Assembly (NCBI RefSeq): GCF_000308615.1
Contig: NZ_BAGB01000013.1
Coordinates: 186,001-250,000 of the forward strand
DNA length: 64,000 nucleotides
Reading direction: 5' to 3'
Source: Nocardia jiangxiensis NBRC 101359
GTDB lineage: Bacteria > Actinomycetota > Actinomycetes > Mycobacteriales > Mycobacteriaceae
The translations under genes and the position numbers were made by a program. The notes below the pieces were generated by a model. The model saw nothing but the letters and a program-made list of their open reading frames with translations, was not told where the DNA came from and did not search any database. Positions 35,130 to 43,411 of this stretch are shown piece after piece; position 1 is the stretch's first letter; every line of letters starts with the position of its first letter.

Positions 35130-36638
35130 GTGGGAAGGCATGTTCCGCGTTCGGCCGCGCGAGGCTCGGGCGGCCGGGGACGGGATGCGAACGGACGCGG
35201 CCGTGACGTCGTGGCCGGATTGCACCCGGGCGCGGACACCCCGGATCTGCGGCCGCCGATGCCGCTGACGCGGTCGGTGTCGCTGCGCTGGCGGGTGACA
35301 CTGCTGGCGGCCTCGGTCGTGGCGATCGCCGTGGCGGTCACCTCGATCGCCGCCTACGCGGTGGTGGCGCGCGCGCTGAACGCCGATGTCGACAAACAAC
35401 TTCGGACCCGGGCGACCGGCATGATCGACCAGCGCCTGGACGCGCTGGACTATCAGGAGGTGTTGCAGCTCGGCGCGCTGTACTCCAACGACGTGTCCAT
35501 CGCGCTGAACTATCCCGGCAGCGATCAGTGGGTTTCGTTGTCCCGCAACTCCACGTCGCCGATCGGGGCGCCCGAGGTCGCGGTGGCGCACGGCCAGTCC
35601 TCGTTCTCCCTGCGGACCAGCAGGAATCAGCGAATTCTCGCGGAACACATGGAATCCGGTGCGACGCTGGTGATCTGGCAGTCGCTGGAACCGACCCAGG
35701 AGGTACTCGATCGGCTGGCGCTGCTGTTGTTCGTGGTCGGCGGCTGCGGCGTGGTGGTGGCCGCCGCAGCGGGAGCCGCGGTCGGCCGCACGGGATTACG
35801 GCCGGTGGCGCGGTTGACCGCGGCCGCCGAACGAGTCGCGCGCACCGACGATCTGGCGGCCATCCCGGTCACCGGCGACGACGAATTGGCCCGTCTCACC
35901 GAGAGTTTCAACACGATGCTGGTCGCGCTGGGCGAATCGCGCGAGCGGCAGCGACGTCTGGTCGCCGACGCCGGGCACGAACTGCGCACGCCGCTGACCT
36001 CGTTGCGCACCAACATGGAACTGCTGATCGCCTCCTCCCGTCCCGGCGCGCCGCGGATTCCCGAGGACGATATGGCCGAGTTGCGCGCCGACGTGGTAGC
36101 CCAGATCGAAGAGCTGTCCACCCTGGTCGGCGATCTGGTGGATCTGGCCCGCGAGGACGCCCCGGAGGACGTCTACGAGCGGGTGGACGTCGGCGCGGTG
36201 ACCGAGCGCGCGCTCGAGCGGGTGCGCCGCCGGCGCGCGGGAGTGGAATTCGTCGCCGAACTGTGCCCCTGGTTCGTCTACGGCGACGAGGCCGGACTCG
36301 AGCGGGCCGTGCTGAACGTCCTGGACAACGCGGCGAAATGGAGTCCGGCCGGGGATCAGGTGCGCGTCACGATGGCCGAGACCGGGCCCGGACTGATGGA
36401 GATCGGCGTCGACGACGCCGGACCGGGCATTCCGCCCGCCGAACGCCGCCTGGTCTTCGAACGCTTCTATCGGACCATGGCCGCCCGGTCCATGCCCGGT
36501 TCGGGCCTGGGCCTGGCCATCGTGCAGCAGGTGGTGACCAAACACGGCGGGACGATCACCATCGAGACCTCCGAACGCGGCGGCGCACTGGTCCGGATCG
36601 TCCTACCCGGCGAGAACGCCGTGCTGCAGGCGCAATAG
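35130..36638 (+). CDS. mprB: sensor histidine kinase MprB
   Basis: The GTG at 35130 has AGAGGTGGG at 7-base spacing and gives about 502 residues, like M. tuberculosis MprB (504). GTG 35118 and ATG 35259 are alternatives. TM1 is LLAASVVAIAVAVTSIAAYAV, then an extracytoplasmic domain of about 120 residues, TM2 (LALLLFVVGGCGVVVAAAAG), and HAMP. The H-box is DAGHELRTPLTSLRTN with His283. N-box LNVLDNAAKWSPAG and G2 GSGLGLAIVQQVV follow. MprB senses cell-envelope stress and, in mycobacteria, interacts with DnaK. Confidence 0.95.
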   Translation: MGRHVPRSAARGSGGRGRDANGRGRDVVAGLHPGADTPDLRPPMPLTRSVSLRWRVTLLAASVVAIAVAVTSIAAYAVVARALNADVDKQLRTRATGMIDQRLDALDYQEVLQLGALYSNDVSIALNYPGSDQWVSLSRNSTSPIGAPEVAVAHGQSSFSLRTSRNQRILAEHMESGATLVIWQSLEPTQEVLDRLALLLFVVGGCGVVVAAAAGAAVGRTGLRPVARLTAAAERVARTDDLAAIPVTGDDELARLTESFNTMLVALGESRERQRRLVADAGHELRTPLTSLRTNMELLIASSRPGAPRIPEDDMAELRADVVAQIEELSTLVGDLVDLAREDAPEDVYERVDVGAVTERALERVRRRRAGVEFVAELCPWFVYGDEAGLERAVLNVLDNAAKWSPAGDQVRVTMAETGPGLMEIGVDDAGPGIPPAERRLVFERFYRTMAARSMPGSGLGLAIVQQVVTKHGGTITIETSERGGALVRIVLPGENAVLQAQ

Positions 36639-36779
36639 CGCCGCGCCGCAGGGGGTAATACGCCTGTGCAGTGGGCCGAATGTCATCGACGGGGATTCTC
36701 GCGGGCCGGTAGGTTGAGCATACGAAGGCGGCCCGCTGCCCACGATCGCGGAAGAACTGATGGAGAACTGAAAGCGCCG

Positions 36780-36799
36780 TCTCAGTTCGCTCTCAGTCG
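36780..36799 (+). promoter_or_regulatory. MprA box upstream of pepD
   Basis: TCTCAGT (36780-36786) and TCTCAGT (36791-36797) then CG, the same 11-base spacing as upstream of mprA; the 4-base spacer differs. It lies 43 bases before the pepD start, and thus probably controls pepD. Confidence 0.75.
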
Positions 36800-36841
36800 A
36801 TGTCATCAGTCTGGTCGGCAGACGTGAGGAGAAACGAGAAG

Positions 36842-38821
36842 ATGACCGAGGACCCGAAGGACAACCGGGAACAGCCGCAGCCGTCGGCGAACTCGGAGTT
36901 GCGGGCGCAGACGCCCGACGCACAGCCGACCGAGCAGAAGTCCGCCGAGCCGGGTCGCCCGGCGGGGGCGTCCGAGGATCAATCTTCGAAAGAGCCCGCG
37001 CAGCCGCCCGCGTCCGGGTCGGGGACCGGAACTTCGGAAGTGAGCACGCCGCAGCCGGGCACAGCGCAGGCCCAACAGCCGGCGGCCCCGGGTTCGCGCG
37101 CGGTGGAGGCCGGATGGCCGGGATCGGGTGCGTCGCAGTCGCCCTACGCCCGGTCCGCCTCGCCGCAGTCGCCGTGGGGGCAGCCGCCGTCGAGCGGGTC
37201 GGATTCGCCGTTCGGCCAGCCGATGCCCGGTCAGCCGGGGTCCACGTCCCAGGGATCGGCCGTGCCGCGGGCGCCGTTCACGCAGCCGGGCGCGGAGCAG
37301 CCGCCGTTCGGGCAGCCGACCTCGGGTGGGGCGACGTCGTCGGATTCGCCGTTCGCGCCGTCGCCGTTCGGGCAGTCCGGGTTCGGGCAGCAGCCCTCGC
37401 CGTACACCCAGTCGCCCTCCCCGTACGCGCAGTCCGGGCCGCAGCCGGTCACCGGTCAGTTCCCGCCGGCCGACCAGCTGACCGGCTCGGGTTCGGTGCC
37501 GCCGGAATACTCCCCGTACGCGTCCCGGGAGACGCCGACCCAGCACACCGCCCCCATGCCGCCGTATCCGCACGCCTACGGCTCCGGTGGCGGGCAGCAA
37601 CCGCCCACCGGTCCCGTGCCGACCGTCGCGGGATCGCCCTTCGGCTCCGAACACAACACCGCCGCCTACGCGAGCGCTCCGTACGCGACCGCGGCACCGC
37701 CGCGTCGCGGCCGGGCCGGACTGGTCGTCGGTGCGATCGTGCTGGCACTGGTCGCGGGCGGCGTCGGCGGTGCGGTCGGCGCCCTGGTCGCCGATTCCGG
37801 CGACGGATCCTCGATCAGCGCGCTCGACAGCTCTTCACCGAATGCGAATCCCGCCTCGGTCACCGCGCCCGCCGGATCGGTGCAGGCGGTCGCGCAGAAG
37901 GTCGTGCCGAGCGTGGTGATGATCAAGGTGGCCGGCGATCGCGCGGAGGGTGAGGGTTCGGGCGTCATCCTGTCCTCCGACGGGCTGATCCTGACCAACA
38001 ACCACGTCGCCAGCGGCGCGGGCCCCGACGCGAAGATGAAGGTGCAGTTCAAGGACGGCAGCACCAGCTCCGCCTCGATCGTCGGCATCGATCCGATCTC
38101 GGATCTGGCGGTCATCAAGGCGCAGAACAAGTCCGGCCTGACGCCGATCGATCTGGGCACCTCCAAGTCGCTCCAGGTCGGCCAGCCGGTGGTCGCGATC
38201 GGCTCCCCGCTGGGCCTGGCCGGGACCGTCACCACCGGTATCGTCTCGGCGCTCAATCGGCCGGTGTCCACCAGCGGCGAGTCCGGTTCGACCGGCACCG
38301 TGATCTCCGCGGTGCAGACCGACGCGCCGATCAACCCGGGCAACTCCGGTGGCGCACTGGTCGATATGAACGGCAAGCTGATCGGCATCAACACCGCCAT
38401 CGCCACCCTGGGCGGCGGCGCGGACAGCAGTCAGCAGAGCGGTTCGATCGGCCTGGGCTTCGCGATCCCGGTCGATCAGGTGCGCCGGGTGGCCGACGAG
38501 CTGACCAAGACCGGCCACGCGACCTACGCCCAGATCGGCATGACCGTGCTCAATCAGGCGCCCAGCAACGTCAACGCCAACGGCGCGGTGGTCAAGGACG
38601 TCGCCGCCGACGGCCCGGCCGCCAAGGCGGGCATCCCGTCGGGCGTGGTGGTCACCAAACTCGGTGATCTGGTGATCGACAACGGTGATGCGCTGGTCGC
38701 CGCGGTCCGTTCGCATCAGCCCGGTGACAAGGTCTCGCTGACCTACACCGACACCAACGGACAGAACGAGAAGACGGTCCAGGTGACCCTCGCCGGAGCC
38801 GCCGCGGACGGTGCCCATTGA
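36842..38821 (+). CDS. pepD: HtrA-like serine protease PepD
   Basis: The 659-residue protein is longer than M. tuberculosis PepD (464) because of a cytosolic N-terminal region (1-285) rich in Pro, Gln, Ser and Gly. TM is at about 291-317 (GLVVGAIVLALVAGGVGG). The trypsin-like domain has the full triad: His388 in LTNNHVASG, Asp421 in ISDLAVIKA and Ser502 in NPGNSGGALVD. A PDZ domain (about 565-650) ends the protein. It acts outside the membrane in quality control of envelope proteins and belongs to the MprAB/SigE response. AGGAGAAACGAGAAG precedes the ATG. Confidence 0.96.
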   Translation: MTEDPKDNREQPQPSANSELRAQTPDAQPTEQKSAEPGRPAGASEDQSSKEPAQPPASGSGTGTSEVSTPQPGTAQAQQPAAPGSRAVEAGWPGSGASQSPYARSASPQSPWGQPPSSGSDSPFGQPMPGQPGSTSQGSAVPRAPFTQPGAEQPPFGQPTSGGATSSDSPFAPSPFGQSGFGQQPSPYTQSPSPYAQSGPQPVTGQFPPADQLTGSGSVPPEYSPYASRETPTQHTAPMPPYPHAYGSGGGQQPPTGPVPTVAGSPFGSEHNTAAYASAPYATAAPPRRGRAGLVVGAIVLALVAGGVGGAVGALVADSGDGSSISALDSSSPNANPASVTAPAGSVQAVAQKVVPSVVMIKVAGDRAEGEGSGVILSSDGLILTNNHVASGAGPDAKMKVQFKDGSTSSASIVGIDPISDLAVIKAQNKSGLTPIDLGTSKSLQVGQPVVAIGSPLGLAGTVTTGIVSALNRPVSTSGESGSTGTVISAVQTDAPINPGNSGGALVDMNGKLIGINTAIATLGGGADSSQQSGSIGLGFAIPVDQVRRVADELTKTGHATYAQIGMTVLNQAPSNVNANGAVVKDVAADGPAAKAGIPSGVVVTKLGDLVIDNGDALVAAVRSHQPGDKVSLTYTDTNGQNEKTVQVTLAGAAADGAH

Positions 38822-38916
38822 GCCGCCCGCCCCGCACCCTGACCCTCCTGACGGACCGCCACTCCGGCAGCGGGGGACCGGATTTCCTGTCACCCCCGGA
38901 CGCTACGGTTAGCGAT

Positions 38917-39411
38917 ATGGAAATCGATGCTCCTGTGGCGGGTCGTGCGCTCGTGGTGATTGTGGACGACCGGTCCGCCCATGGCGGGGAGGATTCGCTG
39001 GGTCCGCTGGTCACCGAGTTGCTCACCGAGGCCGGATTCCTGGTCGACGCCACGGTCCTGGTGGCGGGCGACGAGGTCGAGATTCGCAATGCGCTCAACA
39101 CCGCCGTCATCGGCGGTGTCGACCTGGTGATCTCGACCGGTGGTACCGGCATGTCCCCGCGTGATGTCACCCCCGAGGCCACCTCCGAGGTGCTCGATCG
39201 CGAACTTCCCGGGATCAGCGAGGCACTGCGTTCCTCCGGTCTGGCCGCGGGCTCGCTCGACGCCGGTCTGTCCCGCGGACTGGCCGGTATCTCCGGCAGC
39301 ACGCTGGTGGTCAACCTGCCCGGGACCAGGGCCGCGGTGCGCGATGGCATGGCCACGCTCGGCCCGCTGGTCAGCCGGGTCATCGATGAGCTGTCCGGTC
39401 TGGACGAGTAA
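38917..39411 (+). CDS. moaB2: MogA/MoaB-family protein (MoaB2-like)
   Basis: The ATG at 38917 gives 164 residues starting MEIDAPVAGRALVVIVDDRS. The molybdopterin-binding motif ISTGGTGMSPRDVTPEAT is intact, and SGLSRGLAGISGSTLVVNLPG is typical. The family adenylylates molybdopterin or acts in late molybdenum cofactor synthesis. Gene order (after pepD, before mscL) is as in M. tuberculosis Rv0984. A longer frame from TTG 38818 is possible but unsupported. The stop overlaps the next small gene (TAATG). Confidence 0.93.
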   Translation: MEIDAPVAGRALVVIVDDRSAHGGEDSLGPLVTELLTEAGFLVDATVLVAGDEVEIRNALNTAVIGGVDLVISTGGTGMSPRDVTPEATSEVLDRELPGISEALRSSGLAAGSLDAGLSRGLAGISGSTLVVNLPGTRAAVRDGMATLGPLVSRVIDELSGLDE

Positions 39412-39629
39412 TGAGCTCCCCCCCGAACGAGGACGATCGAACCCCCCGCCCGCGCCGGGCGGGGGGTTCCGCGCGTTCGGCGGCCGATGCTGCGAAGTTG
39501 GCGCGCATCTTCGGCGAAACCCTCCCGCAAACCACCAGCGATGAACGCGGTACCGATGGCGAATCCCCAACTGTGGGAACGTCATCGGACGATTGGTTCC
39601 GGTCGCAGGTCCCGCCGCATCACGGATGA
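39411..39629 (+). CDS. small conserved protein coupled to moaB2
   Basis: The 72-residue frame starts at an ATG overlapping the moaB2 stop (TAATG). The central SAADAAKLARIFGETLPQTTSDE and the end DWFRSQVPPHHG recall short actinobacterial proteins that end in PPHHG, though I give no name. It is basic at the N-terminus and acidic later, with no membrane segment. The overlap and the codon use favour a real gene. Confidence 0.68.
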   Translation: MSSPPNEDDRTPRPRRAGGSARSAADAAKLARIFGETLPQTTSDERGTDGESPTVGTSSDDWFRSQVPPHHG

Positions 39630-39745
39630 TCGGTCCGTCAGCACAATTGCGTCGCTCTGGCGTACTCGAGCCGCGTCTTGCGTCGGTTCCATTTTGCGAG
39701 CGCTAACACGGTTTTTGCGCCGCGTGTAGCATGCAGACTTACTAA

Positions 39746-39761
39746 TGTGATTTAGATCACA
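39746..39761. promoter_or_regulatory. Crp/GlxR-type site upstream of the porin pair
   Basis: TGTGATTTAGATCACA fits TGTGANNTANNTCACA exactly, including the central TA. It lies about 310 bases upstream of the first porin start. Control of outer-membrane permeability by cAMP or nutrient status is plausible. Confidence 0.72.
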
Positions 39762-39973
39762 ACATGTTTACATGAGCTTACGTTGTCAGCGTCTCGTCAC
39801 TGCGTTTAATGTTCGCCTTTGGGCTATACCACAGCGGCTCTTTTGGGCCCGGGAACGGCGTCTCGGCGTTGTCCCGGCGGAACGTAGCCCGGTTCCGACA
39901 GGTTGGTCTGGCGGTAGCGCGACGAATGTCGCCGGTTAGGCGGCGGCAACATGCTGGCGAATAGACTGAGCTG

Positions 39974-40044
39974 GGCCCGGTAATGGGCCGCGTTTCCAAC
40001 CCCGGTGGTCGGGGTCGGAAATCAGCCTCGGTGGTCGAGGCTGA
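39974..40044 (+). promoter_or_regulatory. three tandem hairpins in the porin leader, two sharing a GTGGT loop
   Basis: Hairpin A: GGCCC (39974-39978) with GGGCC (39985-39989). Hairpin B: TTCCAACCCCG (39994-40004), loop GTGGT, CGGGGTCGGAA (40010-40020), one A-C mismatch. Hairpin C: TCAGCCTCG (40022-40030), loop GTGGT, CGAGGCTGA (40036-40044), perfect. B and C have different stems but an identical 5-base loop. The Shine-Dalgarno AGGGG starts 17 bases later, so the structure could affect translation or RNA stability. Confidence 0.65.
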
Positions 40045-40069
40045 CTGCTATAACCTGATGAGGGGAAAT

Positions 40070-40747
40070 ATGAGCGAGAACCGCACCAGCGGTGCGCGTC
40101 GCGGTGCCCGTTTCGCGGGTATCGCTGCGGCGGCAGCCGTTGCGATCGGATTGCTATCGACCGGCGCTGCCAACGCCGACACCTTCGTGCCGTTGCCGGA
40201 CGGCCAGAAGGCAGGACCAGATGGCGTGTTGATCACCCGCACGCATGAGCATGCGAACATTTCGACTTCCATGGCAGCCAACGGTGCCGGCCGTACTGTC
40301 TGGGTGTCGGGTGTCGCGTCGGCGGATGTGCCCAATGCGCCTGCTGCCACCGTGGGACCGAACAACGGGCAGTTGAACACTCCTGGCTCCAACAATTCGT
40401 CGACCCATGGCGCATCCCAGCTCAACTCGGGCTACATCGTCGGATGCCAGGTCGACATCGGTACTGACGCCATCTCCGCCGGAGTCTCCGGCAGCGTCAG
40501 CCTGACCGACGCGTCAGTCGGTGGATCGATCGGCTTGAACCTCGGCCCCGGCCAGGTCAAGTTCGTACAGATCGACTCGATCGATATCACCCACCCCGGC
40601 CACTTCTCGGTGGAGTACCAGGATGCGGAGATGCAGATCCAGGGTTGTGCGGGTTACGCGCAGGCGCGCGCCTACACCGTTGTCGAGGTCGTCGGCAACC
40701 ACTACTCGAAGACCACCCTCTACGGGCAGCCGTTCAGCATCGGCTGA
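40070..40747 (+). CDS. MspA-family porin 1
   Basis: The ATG at 40070 (AGGGG Shine-Dalgarno) gives 225 residues. The signal peptide (GIAAAAAVAIGLLSTGAANA) is followed by the mature start DTFVPLPDGQK, as in MspA porins. GYIVGCQVDIG, GCAGYAQARAYTVVEVVGN and the end SKTTLYGQPFSIG are typical. It should form an outer (mycolate) membrane channel for small hydrophilic solutes. A Ser/Asn/Thr-rich insert (about residues 105-125) is absent in porin 2. The signal peptide is nearly the same as in porin 2, pointing to tandem duplication. Confidence 0.94.
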   Translation: MSENRTSGARRGARFAGIAAAAAVAIGLLSTGAANADTFVPLPDGQKAGPDGVLITRTHEHANISTSMAANGAGRTVWVSGVASADVPNAPAATVGPNNGQLNTPGSNNSSTHGASQLNSGYIVGCQVDIGTDAISAGVSGSVSLTDASVGGSIGLNLGPGQVKFVQIDSIDITHPGHFSVEYQDAEMQIQGCAGYAQARAYTVVEVVGNHYSKTTLYGQPFSIG

Positions 40748-40813
40748 CCTGCGTGGTCTGATCCGCCAATCCCATTCTCGCGCATAGCGATTCATCTTTG
40801 AGGGAACCGAAAT

Positions 40814-41494
40814 ATGAACATCCGTAAGTCTCTGGCCCGTGTGGCCGGCGTCGGTGCTGTGGCCACCGCCGCACTAGGTCTGCTCTCGACCGGCGCCGCC
40901 AATGCCGACACCTTCATTCCGCTGCCGGGCGGCAACATCGTCCGGCCGCTGAGCGACGGCACCAGCGTCCACATCTGGATGGACGGCGAGTCGGCGAACA
41001 TCAACCCGTCCATGGGTTCGACTCCGCTGCACCGCAATGCGTGGGCCTCGGGTACCGCGCATGTCCACATCGATGGCAAGACAACGGCCAAGGGTGGCAA
41101 CATCTACCCGGGGTACGTCGTCGGCTGCCAGGTCAACATCTCCGGTGGTGGCGTCAATGCCGCTCCGAGCGTCGGCGGCAGCTGGGACAGCTCCGGTAAC
41201 GTCACGCCCAGCGCTTCGATGGGCACCGGCGGCAACCTGACTCTCGGCCCTGGCCAGGCGCAGGCGTTCTACGTCCTGGATCTGGAGCAGAAGGACGACT
41301 TCGGCGCCGATACCCACAAGACCCGCCTCGCGTTCACCGGTAACGACGGTTCGGTCTCGTGGGCGGATGAGACCATCGGCCTGACCGGCTGCGCTGGTTA
41401 CGCACAGGCGCGTTCGTTCATCAGTGCCGAAGTCCAGACCGACAGCGTCATCAGCTGGGTGACGCTGTGGGGTCAGCCGTTCAGCCTGGGCTGA
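40814..41494 (+). CDS. MspA-family porin 2
   Basis: The 226-residue paralogue follows porin 1 by 66 bases with its own GAGGGAAC ribosome site. Signal peptide ALGLLSTGAANA, mature start DTFIPLPGG, then GYVVGCQVNISGGG, GCAGYAQARSFISAEV and the end LWGQPFSLG. MspA-type subunits make octameric or hetero-oligomeric channels, so the two may assemble together. A strong hairpin follows. Confidence 0.94.
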   Translation: MNIRKSLARVAGVGAVATAALGLLSTGAANADTFIPLPGGNIVRPLSDGTSVHIWMDGESANINPSMGSTPLHRNAWASGTAHVHIDGKTTAKGGNIYPGYVVGCQVNISGGGVNAAPSVGGSWDSSGNVTPSASMGTGGNLTLGPGQAQAFYVLDLEQKDDFGADTHKTRLAFTGNDGSVSWADETIGLTGCAGYAQARSFISAEVQTDSVISWVTLWGQPFSLG

Positions 41495-41520
41495 TCGGAT
41501 TCCTTTCCTCCGGCACGACG

Positions 41521-41551
41521 GTGGGCCCGGTGCATCTTGCGCCGGGCCCAC
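41521..41551. terminator. hairpin terminator between porin 2 and mscL
   Basis: GTGGGCCCGG (41521-41530) and CCGGGCCCAC (41542-41551) form a perfect 10-bp stem, extended inward by GC pairs. It lies between convergent genes. Confidence 0.8.
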
Positions 41552-41584
41552 TGCGGAAATCGGGAAGCGACGTATTCCGTTGTA

Positions 41585-42022
41585 CTACAGGGTATCTCGC
41601 TCCTTGGAGTCAGCTCCGATTCGGGATTCGTGACGACCGCCCGTGCTCTTGTCGCCGTCGGCGAGCAGGTCGCGGATCTCGGTCAGCAGTTCGGCTTCGG
41701 TTTGTGCATCGGCCTTGCCCCAGCGCTTCTTGGCGTGGGTGGCCGGTAGCACCAGCGCGAAATAGACCACGGCCGCGATGATGACGAAATTGATCGCCGC
41801 GGTGATGATCGGGCCGAGCGCGACATAGGTTGCGGGTTTATCGGCGATGATCCGGAATCCGAGGCCCAGATCGCCGGTTCCGCCGAATATCTCGATGAGT
41901 GGTTTGACTATTCCGTCGGTGAACGCCGTGACGATGGCGACGAATGCGGTGCCCATCACGACCGCGACCGCCAGGTCGATCACGTTACCGCGGAGAATGA
42001 AGTCCTTGAAACCCTTCAGCAT
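41585..42022 (-). CDS. mscL: large-conductance mechanosensitive channel
   Basis: The ATG at 42022 with AGGAGCAG upstream gives 145 residues beginning MLKGFKDFILRGNVIDLAVAVVMG, the conserved N-terminal helix and TM1 of MscL. TM2 is GPIITAAINFVIIAAVVYFAL. A cytosolic helix (TEAELLTEIRDLLA) closes the core; the Ser/Arg/Asp tail is variable. It opens under membrane tension to release solutes. Its position after moaB2 matches Rv0985c. Confidence 0.97.
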   Translation of the reverse strand: MLKGFKDFILRGNVIDLAVAVVMGTAFVAIVTAFTDGIVKPLIEIFGGTGDLGLGFRIIADKPATYVALGPIITAAINFVIIAAVVYFALVLPATHAKKRWGKADAQTEAELLTEIRDLLADGDKSTGGRHESRIGADSKERDTL

Positions 42023-42167
42023 TTGCTGCTCCTGTCTCATCGGCGTACCCCGGCCAGTGTCGAATGGTCTGGTCATAGCGGTGGACACTCATGATCACCG
42101 CTTATAGTTCGGGTATCGGGGATGCTAGAGGGATTTTGCGGCAAATAGTTGGCGAATCGAATGAACG

Positions 42168-42884
42168 CTACTGAAAAATCACCGTGAGCGCGGTGCGCAG
42201 GGATGCTGCGGCGACGGTTGTGGCGTGTGCGGAATCGAGTGCGATCAGTACGACATGATCCTCCGATCGGGGTGATTTCCCGTTGTCGGATCTCTCGGGT
42301 ATCGACACCACGACAGCTCCCGAGGCAAGGGTGCGGGCGGGGGCTGCGGCCGGAGTGTCGGGTTCGGCTGCGGCGACCACATCGACCCGGTCACCGGTGC
42401 GCAGTATCTCGGCAACGGCATTGTCCGCCAGGCGAATCGGGACGATCCGGGCGTCGGGTGCGGCGGTGGCCGCCGCGGCCAGGCGTGGCCCGAGCACCCG
42501 CAGATCGGTGAAGATCTCACCGGCCCGCATGGGCGCGGACAGGGTGGCGCCCAGCAGCGGTGCGGGTTCGTGGATCGCGCCGCCGGGCAGGGTGTTCGCG
42601 GTGAAGGCGGCGGTGCGCAGATCGGCGGCGGTCACCGCGCGACCGGGCGGCAGATCGTGTGCGGCGACCACGACCTCGACACGCTGTGCGGCCGGATTGC
42701 CGCGCAGGAGCAGGAATCCGGCCAGCGCCGTGAGCGCGGCGGCCAGGATCCGGCGGGCCAGAGTGCCGTCCAGCCAGGCGGGGCGGCGGTGCCGCAACCA
42801 CTCCCAGCGAGGGATGCGGCCGAGGTCGAGATCGCCGCGGCGGACTGGAGCCGACCTGCCTCGGCCGGACGCGCTGTACGTCAT
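42168..42884 (-). CDS. SAF-domain protein (CpaB/RcpC-like)
   Basis: The 238-residue protein has a basic cytosolic N-terminus, one TM segment (ILAAALTALAGFLLLRG, about residues 46-62), then an extracellular SAF domain (VVVAAHDLPPGRAVTAADLR, about 72-92). RADNAVAEILRTGDRVDVVA-like sequence follows. SAF domains of CpaB type support Flp pilus assembly, but no pilus genes are nearby, so the role is open. It lies upstream of the FmdB-like gene on the opposite reading direction side only 119 bases away and may share its transcript. Confidence 0.85.
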   Translation of the reverse strand: MTYSASGRGRSAPVRRGDLDLGRIPRWEWLRHRRPAWLDGTLARRILAAALTALAGFLLLRGNPAAQRVEVVVAAHDLPPGRAVTAADLRTAAFTANTLPGGAIHEPAPLLGATLSAPMRAGEIFTDLRVLGPRLAAAATAAPDARIVPIRLADNAVAEILRTGDRVDVVAAAEPDTPAAAPARTLASGAVVVSIPERSDNGKSPRSEDHVVLIALDSAHATTVAAASLRTALTVIFQ

Positions 42885-43003
42885 GTCCAGGACGCTACGG
42901 CTCGTGGAATGCCACTCCGGCCGGAAAACAGCTGGTCAGGATTGGGCTGTGGATAACTCGGAGGCTGTGGACAACACCGTGTGCGTCCACTGCGGCCGAT
43001 GTG

Positions 43004-43312
43004 TCAGGCAGCCGGCGAGCTCGTGGCCGTGCTGCTGGTGGACGAGCTGCTCGAACCACTCGAGGAACCGTCCGAGGAGGAGCTGCTCGACGAGGAGGAC
43101 TCCGCCTTGGCGGGCTCGCTCGCGGTGGTCGAACCGCTACGGCTGTCGGTGCGATAGAAGCCGCTGCCCTTGAACACGATTCCGACCGAATTGAACAGCT
43201 TGCGCAGCTTGCCGTCGCATTTCTCACACGTGCTCAGCGCATCGTCCGTGAACTTCTGAACGATGTCGAACTTATCGCCACACTGCGTGCACTGATACGA
43301 GTAAGTAGGCAC
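43004..43312 (-). CDS. FmdB-family zinc-ribbon protein (Ruc/Rv0991c-like)
   Basis: The GTG at 43312 follows GGAGG and gives 102 residues. The start VPTYSYQCTQCGDKFDIVQK and STCEKCDGKLRKLFNSVG provide two CxxC pairs, so a zinc ribbon. The C-terminal 45 residues are Ser-rich and disordered. The M. tuberculosis homologue Rv0991c (Ruc) is a redox-regulated chaperone that binds unfolded protein when its cysteines are oxidised; gene order next to 5-FCL and galU is the same. The same activity is likely. Confidence 0.92.
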   Translation of the reverse strand: MPTYSYQCTQCGDKFDIVQKFTDDALSTCEKCDGKLRKLFNSVGIVFKGSGFYRTDSRSGSTTASEPAKAESSSSSSSSSDGSSSGSSSSSTSSTATSSPAA

Positions 43313-43411
43313 AGGAACCTCCACAGTCTCCGTCGTTAGCACTCTACAGCCGACAGTGCCAACAACACTAATCGGAATTAAATTCCGTATTGGTGGCCTC
43401 CGCTCCGCTGC

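Larger units (their letters stand above)
39630..40069. other. 440-bp regulatory region upstream of the porin genes
   Basis: No gene. It carries a perfect Crp/GlxR palindrome (39746-39761) in an AT-rich zone that probably contains the porin promoter. Three consecutive hairpins (39974-40044) follow, directly before the Shine-Dalgarno AGGGG. Hence a long structured 5' leader of up to about 300 bases is predicted. Confidence 0.7.
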
